Shown here: positions 32,155 to 42,393 of the stretch, in pieces
How the letters are laid out: every line of letters begins with the position of its first letter
How positions within the stretch are numbered: position 1 is the stretch's first letter
From: Chondrus crispus
Taxonomy: Eukaryota; Rhodophyta; Florideophyceae; Gigartinales; Gigartinaceae
Assembly (NCBI RefSeq): GCF_000350225.1
Contig: NW_005178676.1
Span: 278,689-342,688 of the forward strand
DNA: 64,000 nt
Direction: 5' to 3'
Notes under the pieces: generated by a model
What the model was told of the DNA's origin: nothing
Seen by the model: only the letters and a program-made list of their open reading frames with translations
Databases searched by the model: none
Position numbers and translations under genes: made by a program

Positions 32155-35100
32155 TTAATGCGCGGCGTCATCGATGTCCCGTATGGAGAGCATTTGCCTT
32201 AAGTGAGCAAAACGAGAGGCACTGAGCCCCTTAGTCAGCGCGTCCGCCACCATTTCTTCCGAAGTACAGTATTGCACGTTAATCACTCCATTCTGAGCTT
32301 CATGCTTAACGAAATGGAGGCGAGTGTCTACATGCTTAGCTCTCTTTTCAGCATTAGACCAGCGGATTGCTCCCATGTTGTCTTCATTGAGAATAGTCGG
32401 TTTGTTCACCAGGAGATTAATTTCTGATAGCATCATTCGGACCCATTTGATTGCCTTGACACACTCTGACATCGCGACATACTCTGCCTCTGTCGATGAG
32501 AGCGCCACGCCAGCTTGTTTCTTACTTTTCCAAACTACTGGGCAACCATTGACCAGAACAACTACTCCACTCGTTGACTTACGGTCTATTAGGTCTCCGG
32601 CCCAGTCAGCGTCTGCAAACGCTTCGATACTTGGCAACTGCATATTTTTCTTCCACTCAAAGAATAATCCCCACGATGTTGTTCCCTTCAAGTACCTCAT
32701 GATCCTTTTTACGCCTATCCAGTCGTTGTGGGTTGGTTCCTGACATTTGCGTGCGAAAATACCAACAGCAGCAGCTATATCAGGTCTGGTTCGTGTTGAA
32801 ATGTAAAGTAGGGCGCCAATAGCCTCACGGTACCGCCCTAAGTTTGGATCGTTTTCAGGAACGCGTTCTGTGTCTTGGTGACCAGATACCTGTAGGGGTG
32901 TGGGAACTGCTTTGCAGTCTGACATTCCGAATCTATCGAGTGTCTGCTCGATGTAAAATTTCTGTCGAAGGCAAACGCCGCTTTCTTTGTACATGAACTC
33001 GACGCCAAGAAAGGATTTTGCAACTCCTAAATCCTTCATCTCGAATTCATCCATTAGCATTCTCTTCACAACGGTAACAGATTCTTCGCATAATCCAACC
33101 AACAGAACGTCGTCCACGTAAACGAGAACATATACCGTGCTTCCGTTCACTTTGATGAAATAGAAGCATTCATCTGCCTTCAGCTTTCCAAAACTGAGTC
33201 GCCCCATTGCACTGTCCCACGTGTCACGCCAGATCTTGGGGGCCCTCTTAAATCCATACAATGCCTTTACCATTTTCAATGCCTCGCCTGATTTGACTCC
33301 GAGATCTAACCCTGGAGGAGGGTTCAGGTAGACACATTCAGCATCATCGAAGCTTCCGTTTAGGAACGCGGACTTCACATCCATCTGGTGAATGACACCA
33401 CCCTGTTGGCCCATCACTGAAAGTACGAGCCGTACTGTAGAGAAATCCACTACCGGGGCATAGACGTCTTCCACATGCCCCTCCTGAAATCCTTTGGCCA
33501 CCAGGCGCGCTTTGTACTTGTCAACAGCGCCATCGGCTTTGTGTTTCAATGAAAACACAAGTTTCGAGTCAACAGCTTTTGTTCCTTCTGGCAGAGTTTC
33601 AATCCTCCAAGTCCCCTTCTTTTCCAAAGAATCAATTTCTTCCGTAACAGCGGTAAGCCACTGATGGCTGTCAGATCTACTTCGTGCTTCGTAGAGGGAA
33701 TTTGGAACTTTCCAATTCTCATTCGTGTCAGCTATAAGCAACGTGTCTTCCTCAGAAGGAGCACCAAACCTCTGAGGAGGATTTCGAGCCCTGAGTGGAT
33801 ATCTTCTTTCGGCCGGCTCAATAGGGACAGTTGTCTCTGGGTAGTAAGTCAAGTTGGACGGAATTACTGCTGTAGACTGCCCTTCTGGGGATTCGTCTGT
33901 TAAATCTTGCGCGGTATGAACCTGCGTAGGATCCACATCGTTATCTACTAAATCATACTCGTGATTATCCATTTTGTCAATCCAGCTCTCGAGCAGCCCC
34001 TTTTCTGCATTATTGGGTTCCCATTCTTGGGCGGGGTAAACCGACTCATTAACTCTCACATGTCTCACATTACAAACCTTTCCAAATTCTATGTCCCAGA
34101 CTCTGTAGTTCCTGTGGGGAAGGCTTCTGAGTAGGATGCCTCTCCTTGACTTTGAATCAAGCTTCTTTCTCTTAGAAGAAAACATCCAAACCTCGCATCC
34201 GAAGCTTCTCAAGTGTCGTACAGATGGGACTTTTCCTGTAAGCACCTGAATGGGTGTCTTTCCCTCGTTCGAGCTGGTCGAAATAATGTTTCGAATAGAT
34301 GCAGCCGTACTCACGGCTTCTCCCCAAAAGCTATCCGGAAGTCCAGCCTGTGACAACATCGCACGTGTCATTTCCATTAACGTCCGGTTCAGGCGCTCTG
34401 CAACTCCGTTCTGTTGCGGTGTGTAGGGAGCAGAGGGCTCCCACTCAATGCCTTGCTCTTGTAGATAATCCACTAACCCTCGGTATTCTCCTCCATTATC
34501 TGAGTACAGTAACTTCACCTTACAGTCGTATTTTCTCTCAAACTTGACCTGAAAGAGCCTGAAGCATTCCATAGCTTGGGACTTCTCTGACATAAGGCTA
34601 ACTTCCTTGAACGAAGAATTGGCATCACTGAAAGTGATAAAGTAGGCTTTTCCCCCTAGACTCTTAACAGGTAACGGTCCGCAAACGTCTGTGTATATAA
34701 CTTCTCCTGGATTATCAGCTTTCTGCGTCCGTGAATGAAGGGATAGACGACATTGCTTCCCTTTTACGCACGGCACGCATGATACATCGTTCACAGGGGA
34801 CTCTTTGAATGTCACACCAGACACTGTTCCTTGCCTGACCATATCTTTGATGGTTCCCATATGTGCATGTCCAAAACGTCTGTGCCACAGTTCCTCAGAT
34901 TCTGTTCGAGTAGCTGCAACTCTGGCACTTTCATGGCGAGATGTGTTCTGCAAGACATACAGTCCATTCTCCAGTTGGGCTGTACACAAAACCTCATTGT
35001 CGATACGTATCTCGCATTTTCCATCTACAAAATGCGTAGAATAGCCGTCTAAATCCAAACCAGCACAAGAAATCAAATTAGTGTCTAGCATAGGCACATA

Positions 35101-36156
35101 GAGAACACGATTAAGTTTGAGGACACTAGTCCCCTCTCCATGTTTCCCCGCACTCTGTATTAGAACAGATCCCGCCATGTTGGCAGAAATTTTGTTTCCA
35201 TCACCCAGGGTAATGGTTCTGGGAGGAGCACTCGTTAACGTGTCGAATAATGTCTTGTCGGCCATCATATGGCAGCTGGCACCGGAGTCAATTACAACTG
35301 GTTGCCCAACTGGACGTCTTGCACGTGCACACAATGCCTTCTCATGATCTAAAGCTTCGAACATGACCTTTCTTTCATTGCCAAAACGATTTCTGCTGGT
35401 GAAATTGGGATCACTTTCCCGCTTCAACGCTCTACATTCTCTCTTGAAATGCCCAAACTTCCCACACCCGTAACATTGTATGTGGGCCTTAGTCTTGAGA
35501 GCTGCATGTTCGATCGGTGTTTTCTCATTGAGAATCGCCATGGATTTGCGACTGGTGGCCTTCTGAGAACTGTATTCCTGGAGAAGTCGCGCTGTGGCCT
35601 TGTCCCAGGTCAATTCGCTGTCGTCCATTGTTTGCAATGCTGTGATTACAGCTCCATACGACGATTCAGAAGTGTTTCCAAAACTAGCGAACAGTATTGC
35701 CACCTGCATTGAGTCACCTACAGGACTCTCCATTACTTCTAACTGATTGAAGATAGACTCGAACTCATCTATATACTCGGACATCGTCTGTGAACTGGAG
35801 AAAGACTTTCGATAGAGCTCTGTTTGCAACTGTACTCTAGTAGCAGTATTTCGCGTGGCATACCGATCCTGTAACTTTTCATACATCTTGAAGGGATTCT
35901 TCTTCTCCCCGGCCACAGTTCGAAGGGGTTTATCTCCAAGTGACTGCACTAGTAGCGACTTTGCTTTCAGAAGTTTAGCCTTGGCCTCAGCATCCAGCTC
36001 GGTAAATGATATAGAAGCCAGTGGGTTCGAATGCACCACCTCCAAGAGGCCCTTCGATTCCAGAAGCGCTTCAAACCGCAGAGACCAGAGAGTGAAGTCC
36101 TCCCCGCGTTGTGCATTAAACTTGTGCAAGCGCCTTGCCAAGAGATCCTCTTCCAT
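32155..36156 (-). CDS. Copia gag-pol polyprotein, intact (element 4)
   Basis: 1333 residues, the full length of a copia polyprotein. In order: gag (MEEDLLARRLHKFNAQRGED, about 1-220), zinc knuckle CYGCGKFGHFKREC, protease VIDSGASCHMM (D-S-G), GAG-pre-integrase with LWHRRFGHAH and CVPCVKGKQ, and integrase catalytic residues in YTDVCGPLP, YSDNGGEYRG and QNGVAERLNRT. Reverse transcriptase follows with MDVKSAFLNGSFDD and the catalytic YVDDVLLVG, then RNase H with FADADWAGDLIDRKSTSG and SSTEAEYVAMSE. It ends MVADALTKGLSASRFAHL. No stop or frameshift was seen and all catalytic residues are present. The start ATG at 36156 lies 82 bases after the primer-binding site. Confidence 0.93.
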   Translation of the reverse strand: MEEDLLARRLHKFNAQRGEDFTLWSLRFEALLESKGLLEVVHSNPLASISFTELDAEAKAKLLKAKSLLVQSLGDKPLRTVAGEKKNPFKMYEKLQDRYATRNTATRVQLQTELYRKSFSSSQTMSEYIDEFESIFNQLEVMESPVGDSMQVAILFASFGNTSESSYGAVITALQTMDDSELTWDKATARLLQEYSSQKATSRKSMAILNEKTPIEHAALKTKAHIQCYGCGKFGHFKRECRALKRESDPNFTSRNRFGNERKVMFEALDHEKALCARARRPVGQPVVIDSGASCHMMADKTLFDTLTSAPPRTITLGDGNKISANMAGSVLIQSAGKHGEGTSVLKLNRVLYVPMLDTNLISCAGLDLDGYSTHFVDGKCEIRIDNEVLCTAQLENGLYVLQNTSRHESARVAATRTESEELWHRRFGHAHMGTIKDMVRQGTVSGVTFKESPVNDVSCVPCVKGKQCRLSLHSRTQKADNPGEVIYTDVCGPLPVKSLGGKAYFITFSDANSSFKEVSLMSEKSQAMECFRLFQVKFERKYDCKVKLLYSDNGGEYRGLVDYLQEQGIEWEPSAPYTPQQNGVAERLNRTLMEMTRAMLSQAGLPDSFWGEAVSTAASIRNIISTSSNEGKTPIQVLTGKVPSVRHLRSFGCEVWMFSSKRKKLDSKSRRGILLRSLPHRNYRVWDIEFGKVCNVRHVRVNESVYPAQEWEPNNAEKGLLESWIDKMDNHEYDLVDNDVDPTQVHTAQDLTDESPEGQSTAVIPSNLTYYPETTVPIEPAERRYPLRARNPPQRFGAPSEEDTLLIADTNENWKVPNSLYEARSRSDSHQWLTAVTEEIDSLEKKGTWRIETLPEGTKAVDSKLVFSLKHKADGAVDKYKARLVAKGFQEGHVEDVYAPVVDFSTVRLVLSVMGQQGGVIHQMDVKSAFLNGSFDDAECVYLNPPPGLDLGVKSGEALKMVKALYGFKRAPKIWRDTWDSAMGRLSFGKLKADECFYFIKVNGSTVYVLVYVDDVLLVGLCEESVTVVKRMLMDEFEMKDLGVAKSFLGVEFMYKESGVCLRQKFYIEQTLDRFGMSDCKAVPTPLQVSGHQDTERVPENDPNLGRYREAIGALLYISTRTRPDIAAAVGIFARKCQEPTHNDWIGVKRIMRYLKGTTSWGLFFEWKKNMQLPSIEAFADADWAGDLIDRKSTSGVVVLVNGCPVVWKSKKQAGVALSSTEAEYVAMSECVKAIKWVRMMLSEINLLVNKPTILNEDNMGAIRWSNAEKRAKHVDTRLHFVKHEAQNGVINVQYCTSEEMVADALTKGLSASRFAHLRQMLSIRDIDDAAH

Positions 36157-36237
36157 TTCGATGACGTTTTACCAACAGAACTCCAATGAACCAAGGAATG
36201 GACACAGTAACGAAGTTGAAGTATAGCTCTCCACACA

Positions 36238-36249
36238 GCGATGCTACCA
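36238..36249 (-). other. Primer-binding site of element 4
   Basis: TGGTAGCATCGC on the minus strand one base after the 5' LTR, the same as in element 3. Confidence 0.6.
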
Positions 36250-36250
36250 C

Positions 36251-36542
36251 TCCTGAGATTTGGAGTGGCCTTTGCGTTGACTTGTCACTTCCCAAGGTTT
36301 ACCCCGGACTTTATTTCTCTCTGTTGTCTATCTTCTTATATAGACGGGGTTCCTAATACTTTTCTTCTCCCTAGTGGAGAGGAAAGGGGTCAATCCACCT
36401 ACGACTGGGTTCCCTCCAGCTGTAGCCTATGAAGACGGTATAAGACTTAAGACACAACAATTCACTATCTTGCATCAATATCGATTGCAGCAACAATACG
36501 ACAATTCAATCACACATCAGCCAAGCATTATTGCTTTCAACA
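36251..36542 (-). repeat. 5' LTR of element 4
   Basis: 292 bp; followed at 36543 by GGGAC. Confidence 0.9.
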
Positions 36543-36813
36543 GGGACAACCTGTGCATAATGACGGATAGGAAGGGGCATTTCGTGGAGACATGGCTATT
36601 ACCACAACAGGTATGACAAATGACTTTTATCGCTTGGAGCGATTGATTATCTGCATAGCCGGGATTGGTATCCCGCCAACCGGGGCGTGAATGACGCTGT
36701 CCGAACGCCACATTAGCGGCGCGGACCTGCTTTCAATACAACATCGGATCAACCAGAGTATCGTTAGTGGCCGATGTCGGTAAATCAACCGTTGCAACGG
36801 AGGTCAACTCACT

Positions 36814-37330
36814 CTAGGCCAGCTGCAGATTATCTTCCGGTGTACCGGTCTGTCTCCTCAGAATGGATAGGGATTCCAAACGATCGGGTTCCGCAATAAG
36901 CATGCTGTTCTTCACCCTTCTGTCGGGGAGTCTCCGTGCATGCAATGCATCAACCTCGGACTTGGCCAAATGCACAAGTTCGAGGTACGTGATATCGCGA
37001 ACATCTTCTCGTCCTCGAGCAATCAATGCCCGGATAGCCGGGTTCAGCCCATCAATAAACATGGTAAAACGCTCCTCGGTGGAGTATGCGTTGCCGCATC
37101 GTTTTAAGGCCTTCTAGATGGGCGCCGAATATTCGGTTTCGTCCTCTCCAATCTTCTGATGGGTATCCCTCAACGCGATTATAGCCACCTGGATGTTGGA
37201 GGTAGTGCCGTACGAACGCAAGAGATGTTGTGCGGCATCAGGCCAACAGGTGAATCCGCCTTCAGCGGCTCTTAAAGTTCCCCGAAGGGCAGTGTACTGT
37301 TCCCCAGCTGTTCCCCGTAAAAAGGCGGTG
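36814..37330 (-). pseudogene. Retrotransposon gag fragment
   Basis: Minus-strand frame with RGTAGEQYTALRGTLRAAEG, WPDAAQHLLRSYG, a stop near 37115 (SAPI-stop-KALKRCGN), then TEERFTMFIDGLNPAIRALI and ELVHLAKSEVDALHARR. The F-x-x-GL-P-x-I-R pattern is that of Ty3/gypsy gag. No LTR or pol is attached, so it is an isolated remnant. Confidence 0.5.
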
Positions 37331-37559
37331 AATCGACGTACATTTGTCGCTCAGGGCCGGTCTATACAGCCGAGAAATATGTATGAACATGGACGTATTC
37401 TCATACCACAAAGTATACAGATTGTTTTGTCTTGACTGCTTTCTTTGAGCTGTATGTAATACCTTTTGGTACCGATATTACCTGTGGTTTCTTTTGCATG
37501 TAAGCCCACACGTAGTTTCACCAAAATAGTTTCAAAAAAGCTTCCAAACATCTAGCACC

Positions 37560-38559
37560 TCCATATAGCACAATGCGAGAACCTGTAGTGCCGAGGTTTT
37601 CCGTCGCTCACGGTCACCCGTTCCATTCGCGACGGTTGCTGATGCGATTCCAAAGGAAGCCCTATATTGCAAGCTAATTACGCTCATCTCTTTGCTTGGC
37701 GCAATTCACGCCCTCTCAAGAAAGAAACACCTTTCTGCCGTTTATGAGCTCACAGCCTTGCCTTGAACGAACATCGTCACATGGCAGTACCCTTAACACT
37801 GCGTGAGGACGAAAAGACGGCGATAAGTATGACAGTCATATCTTAAGTGGAAGTGCCATACCTCCTGCTCGTTTCGACCGCTACTGGGGGTCTTCGCGCG
37901 TATCTTCGGAGTCGATGTTGTGGGACAACAACCAAACCCAGAAAAGGGAAAGAGAAGCAATCACCGACATCGTTCGGACCGCCCTCCTATAGGTAGGGAT
38001 CAGAGACAAAGCCGCCCCTTGGCGCGACACTCCCAAGGAGAGCCACCGGGTGCAAGACCGGCGCTGCACTTTCAGCGTTTGCGTAGGGCGGGAGATTGGG
38101 TTAGAAACCTGTAGTGCCGTGTTCGCGGGATCCTGTACGTCAGGGACAAAACACACAACACAGAAAAGCCACACGAGTGGGTGGTTCCACACCCAAGCGT
38201 GGGGGAGTCGTGAGACCTGCGAGGACAGGCTATGCCAAGCCTGAATCGGAGATTGGAAGCGACGCTCGGCGCTCGTCCACGGGTGTGGGAAGGATGAAGT
38301 AATAGCCGCAGCGGATGGACGCACACGTACTGTAGTTGACCGTAAACGCAGGAACCAACAATGCTGGGAGTAAGACCAATACCCACCGAAGTGGTTGCAG
38401 GTTCAGTTGCTGTCCCGGGTGAATAACAGGATAGTGCTATGCCCCGCGGTCCCTTTGTAGAGGGCGACGCGCGTGCTAGGCAAACGAGTTAGAACCGAAC
38501 ACAGGTTGTCTCGTTTACTGGGTCGCGCGTAAGTACTGCAGTAGCATAGCACTACACCT
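37560..38559. other. No gene seen
   Basis: One kilobase between the gag remnant and the gypsy element. Only short frames on either strand; nothing supportable. Confidence 0.3.
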
Positions 38560-38964
38560 TGTCGTATAATGAGATCAACCTATATGGCACTGTATAACGG
38601 GCAATCATGACCTTAATAGGTGTAACAAGAGTGGAACCATGGAGCAAGGATATATCCGTTCTGATGAGGTAGTTGCTTAGTGTACCCCAGGGAATAACTA
38701 ATTTGTACATTAGATAGTAGTAGATTCACGACCCGGCACTGACAACTGCCACGTGCCCGAGGCATTACAGATGCCTCGTTGCCGGGTTGGTTAGCTGACG
38801 TCATTGCTGACGTCATCCTTTACGGTAAGCACGAGGTTGCAGCTCTACATAAGGAGAGCGCAACCTCCTTCCTTGACCATTAAGGGTAGGCACCACTTGG
38901 CTGATAACTATTCCATCTTGGTTTACTCTTCTGCTAAGTCCATTCAGGTTTTACCCTGCATCAA
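38560..38964 (+). repeat. 5' LTR of the gypsy element
   Basis: Begins TGTCGTATAATGAG. It contains two CRE-like palindromes TGACGTCA (38796-38803, 38808-38815) upstream of CTACATAAGG. Confidence 0.85.
38796..38815. promoter_or_regulatory. Tandem TGACGTCA (CRE/ATF-type) sites in the gypsy LTR
   Basis: Two identical 8-bp palindromes with start points 12 bases apart, a classic bZIP site, kept in the 3' LTR at 51734-51753 although the LTRs have diverged elsewhere. Confidence 0.5.
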
Positions 38965-39505
38965 TGCCTTTCGCCGATACCGAACCGGCCCAGGTTAGTT
39001 GGTCCGCCGTTTGCCCCTTTGAGGATCTCAGGTGCCCTATCTCCTCTAAGGTTTGTGTTTGTTTCCGTTCACAGGTTGAGCCCTCGCAGGCTCCCTAGTC
39101 CAGACGAGAATAACGTTAAAGATTATACGACAAACTGGTCTCCCGACCTAGAATATTCTAGGTAGCCGTCGTACCTTTGAGGAAGTGAAGCTGATAAGAA
39201 ATTGGAACAATTGCATACCAATTTGGTTTTTAGGAATCCTCCTAAAGCAATTTGGATACCCACTGTTGGTCATCCATGGAACGACCGATAAGGAATTCTC
39301 GGGGCTCAAGTGCCCCACTAGCCGCAAGGGTGCGGTGGCGACGGCCATACCACCCATGGTGGAAAATCCCAAAGGGTTGGTTCGCAACCCTAAAGTAGGA
39401 CCTTCCCGGGTTCACGACCTTCAAAGTCGTGTGGGCTCCGTGTTGGAGACAGAATCGCCACCGGAAGCGACCGAGACAGGTGTATAGCCCCGATTGGAGA
39501 AGGAG

Positions 39506-40965
39506 ATGAAAGCCCTTGAGGAAATTACCAGTGCTGGTTAAAAGCTAATGAAGGTGGAGACTACTCCCGCCGTGGAACAACCCTCGCTAGATATTGACGC
39601 GATGGCCCGCATTGTAGTGGACAGGGCCTCTCAGGAACTCTCGGAAAACATTCCCGATTTGGTAAATAGACACCTACAGGGAGGAGCCCGAAAAGTGATT
39701 CGCTAATTGGTGCGTGAGATGTGGAGTGCCGAAGTTCAGGCCGCATCTCAGCCCGTGCCGGTTAACCTAGAAGGAAACTTACAAAGAGGATCTGTTGGTT
39801 TTTCCAACACCCAGCACCTCAAACCGACCACAGTGGAGTACCGTCAGGAAGGCAGAGGAGAGAGATCCGGAGGAGGGGGTAGACCCTCGGACATCTACTT
39901 GCCACCAGTTATCGGTAACGTCCGTAAAGGTACCGAGGGTGGTGACCTGGAGGATGGTTCGACGGATTCAGAACCTTCAAGGAAAGCTAAGAAGAACACG
40001 AAGAAAACCAAGAGAAAGAAACCCAAGAGGTCGAAGAAACAGAAGGGAAAAGGTCGAGGTGACCTCCACCCTGATCTAGCTCGGACTCGAGTTCGTCCTC
40101 GAGCGAGGAGGACTCCGAGGAGGAGCACCGTAAGAAAAGGAAAGACCGTCGAAGGAAGAGAAGAGAAGAAGAAAAACCGAAAAGGAAAAGCCAAGAAGGA
40201 AGAGCCATCTGACTCGAATTCAGATATCGAATCGGACCTGGAGGTGCGTCAGCCACTGAATGATTTATTCACCAAGGCGGTTGATTACAGGAACTACCGA
40301 TTACAGAACAAATCTGCTGAGTATACCGCCGAGTTTGCTCAAAAGATTACCAAGCTCTACAAGAAACTTAGTTTCCAGATGGGGAATACGACCTTTACAG
40401 GTGATGACCCGATCGCGATAATCGAGTTCCTCCACAAGTTCAAGATTGCGTGTGACCAGAATGGATTTTCCGAAGGGGCTGCCATGTGGTTGTTCCAGTT
40501 CTAACTTAAAGGACAAGCTTACCATATGCTACAAGGACGCCTTCGAGGGAAGACCTTGGCGGTGGACGACGACAGAGTGGAGATGTTAGAGTCATACCCC
40601 GAAGTGGTGAGTTTCCTGTTGGAGACATATGCAACCGATGACGTAATCCAAGAAGGTTATGGGGAAGTACTTGCGTACCATCAAAGGCCAGGACAAACCG
40701 AATTGGAATTCCCCCTGGGGTTGTGGAACCTTGCCACCCGTTGCGTAAATGTACTTACACGAATCGGTTGCAGTCGCTGTTCGCCGACAACGTCGATAGG
40801 GAGATTTGTTCACAGGTAAGAAATTACCTCGAGACCAACCGGAACGTTGACTTTAACGGATTGGCAAGGCATGCGCAGGCCCTCGGGGAAACAGTCTGCA
40901 TGGGAAAGAAACTCATAACACCAAACATAAAGGAGAAACAGAAGAGAACAGTGATGCAGATTTAA
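39506..40965 (+). pseudogene. Gypsy gag
   Basis: Frame from MKALEEITSAG at 39506 with stops at about 39539, 39704 and 40502. Sense sequence continues through a strongly basic tract (KKNTKKTKRKKPKRSKK), then the capsid-like part (NTTFTGDDPIAIIEFLHKFK, QGRLRGKTLAVDDDRVEML). A one-base shift near 40740 leads to SLFADNVDREICSQVRNYLE. This is a decayed gag joined to the nucleocapsid at 41071. Confidence 0.65.
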
Positions 40966-41070
40966 GAGAAAGACTCGACCACCGAGGGAGAATCGTATAT
41001 TCAAGTATCCCAAGGGACAGGGACAGAAATCCATTTAGTAGGTACCCATACAGGCTCTGGGCGTTCCAAA

Positions 41071-42357
41071 GTGGGTAATTGGTCTAGTACTCGAACGCCT
41101 CCGTCGAGAGTGACGACGCCGGGTGTCGGACGACCGCAACAGTTGCCGTCAACTATGAACAGCTCTGCGTTCTCGTCGGTATACGGCACTGCGCACACGG
41201 CACCCGCTAACAGCAATTGGAAACCAGATACAATGGCCCTCAGAAACGCGCAAAATGGGAATCTCCTGTGTTGGTCCTGCCTGTCCCCGGATCACCTTGC
41301 GACGGCCTGCCCAACGGTACCACCCGACACGCGGAGCAAACTCATTCAGGCTCGCCTGCAGAACCGACCGCGACCTCAAGGGCTTCGAAACCGTCAAGGA
41401 TATGCCGAGCGACGAGTTTACCCGAAATCCAACAAGGATACACCTAGTGGAACAACCATCAATCTTGGCAGAAAAACAGGAGCTGACCAAGCAACAGGTG
41501 TTATCCGAACCCTTCTAGGGCGAGGGAAACGCCCAACGATTGGATTAGAGGCCGAACCCAATCGGGAAACAGTAGGCCCTTCGATACCGATACAGGAGCA
41601 ATCCTCGAAGGTGGAAGGGAACCGTGAAGTTGAGCCAAAGTTGGAACCACACAATATTTGCTTCTTGTAGTATAATAACTATAAAGTTAATGCTTCTGTG
41701 AATTTTCTGAACCATCTTTCGGTCACCGTCACATGCATGCTGGATACCGGAGTCGGTCCAAACATCTTCAACGCGAGGGTTCTACCAGACTCGGTTTTGC
41801 GAAATCTCCACGCAGCACCGGCACACCACCCGCTGGTCGACGCGAACAATCGCCCTTTAAACCTTCAAGGAAAGCTGACCACAAGGATTGAACTTGGACA
41901 CCTGAGGGTGAGGCTAACATTTTTTGTAGTAACTCGCTTGGCAGCTGACTACATCCTCGGCACAACATTTATTGATAAGCACGTGAAGGCGATCCTACCC
42001 GGATCCAGGTCGGTAGCTTTTTACCAAGGAGGTCGCATCGCCATCTTGGGAAATACGAACACTAAACATGGTTGGATTAAGGAACCAAAGCAGTGTCTTT
42101 CTTCCAAAACGGTTTCCAACAAGATCGGACTAACCAAATTCGTTTTCATTCCGGCTATGACCCAGATGGTAGTGCCCGTAACTTGTGCTGTGCCAGGGCT
42201 GCTGTTGATACAAAACCATCCACGGTTGGCTGATCGCCATGTCACACTCATGGCAAATGGGATCATTGACACCATTCCAAACATTCCTTTCAAGTTCTCC
42301 TTAACAACTTCAGGGACCATACGGTACGACTTCCAAAGAATACCAACGTGGGAATAG
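41071..42357 (+). pseudogene. Gypsy nucleocapsid zinc knuckle and aspartic protease
   Basis: Zinc knuckle CWSCLSPDHLATAC (C-x2-C-x4-H-x4-C) near 41270. After one stop (41668) the same frame carries a retropepsin: CMLDTGVGPNIFNARVL (D-T-G), then LTTRIELGHLRVRLTFFVV and ADYILGTTFIDKH (ILG motif). The frame ends at 42357 and resumes as polymerase at about 42394. Confidence 0.75.
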
Positions 42358-42393
42358 GCTTAACAGCTCCACAAGGCATCTTTTCAATCAATC

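Larger units (their letters stand above)
31856..36542 (-). mobile_element. Intact Ty1/copia retrotransposon (element 4)
   Basis: 4687 bp with two 292-bp LTRs (31856-32147 and 36251-36542) that differ at about four sites. TSD GGGAC at 31851-31855 and 36543-36547. PBS TGGTAGCATCGC (36249-36238, minus strand); polypurine tract AAGGAGGGG (32156-32148). Same family as element 3. The single long ORF is unbroken, so this is a candidate active copy. Confidence 0.95.

Noticed and set aside
38965-39505. Short ORFs in the gypsy leader
   Set aside because: No gag features; probably untranslated leader.
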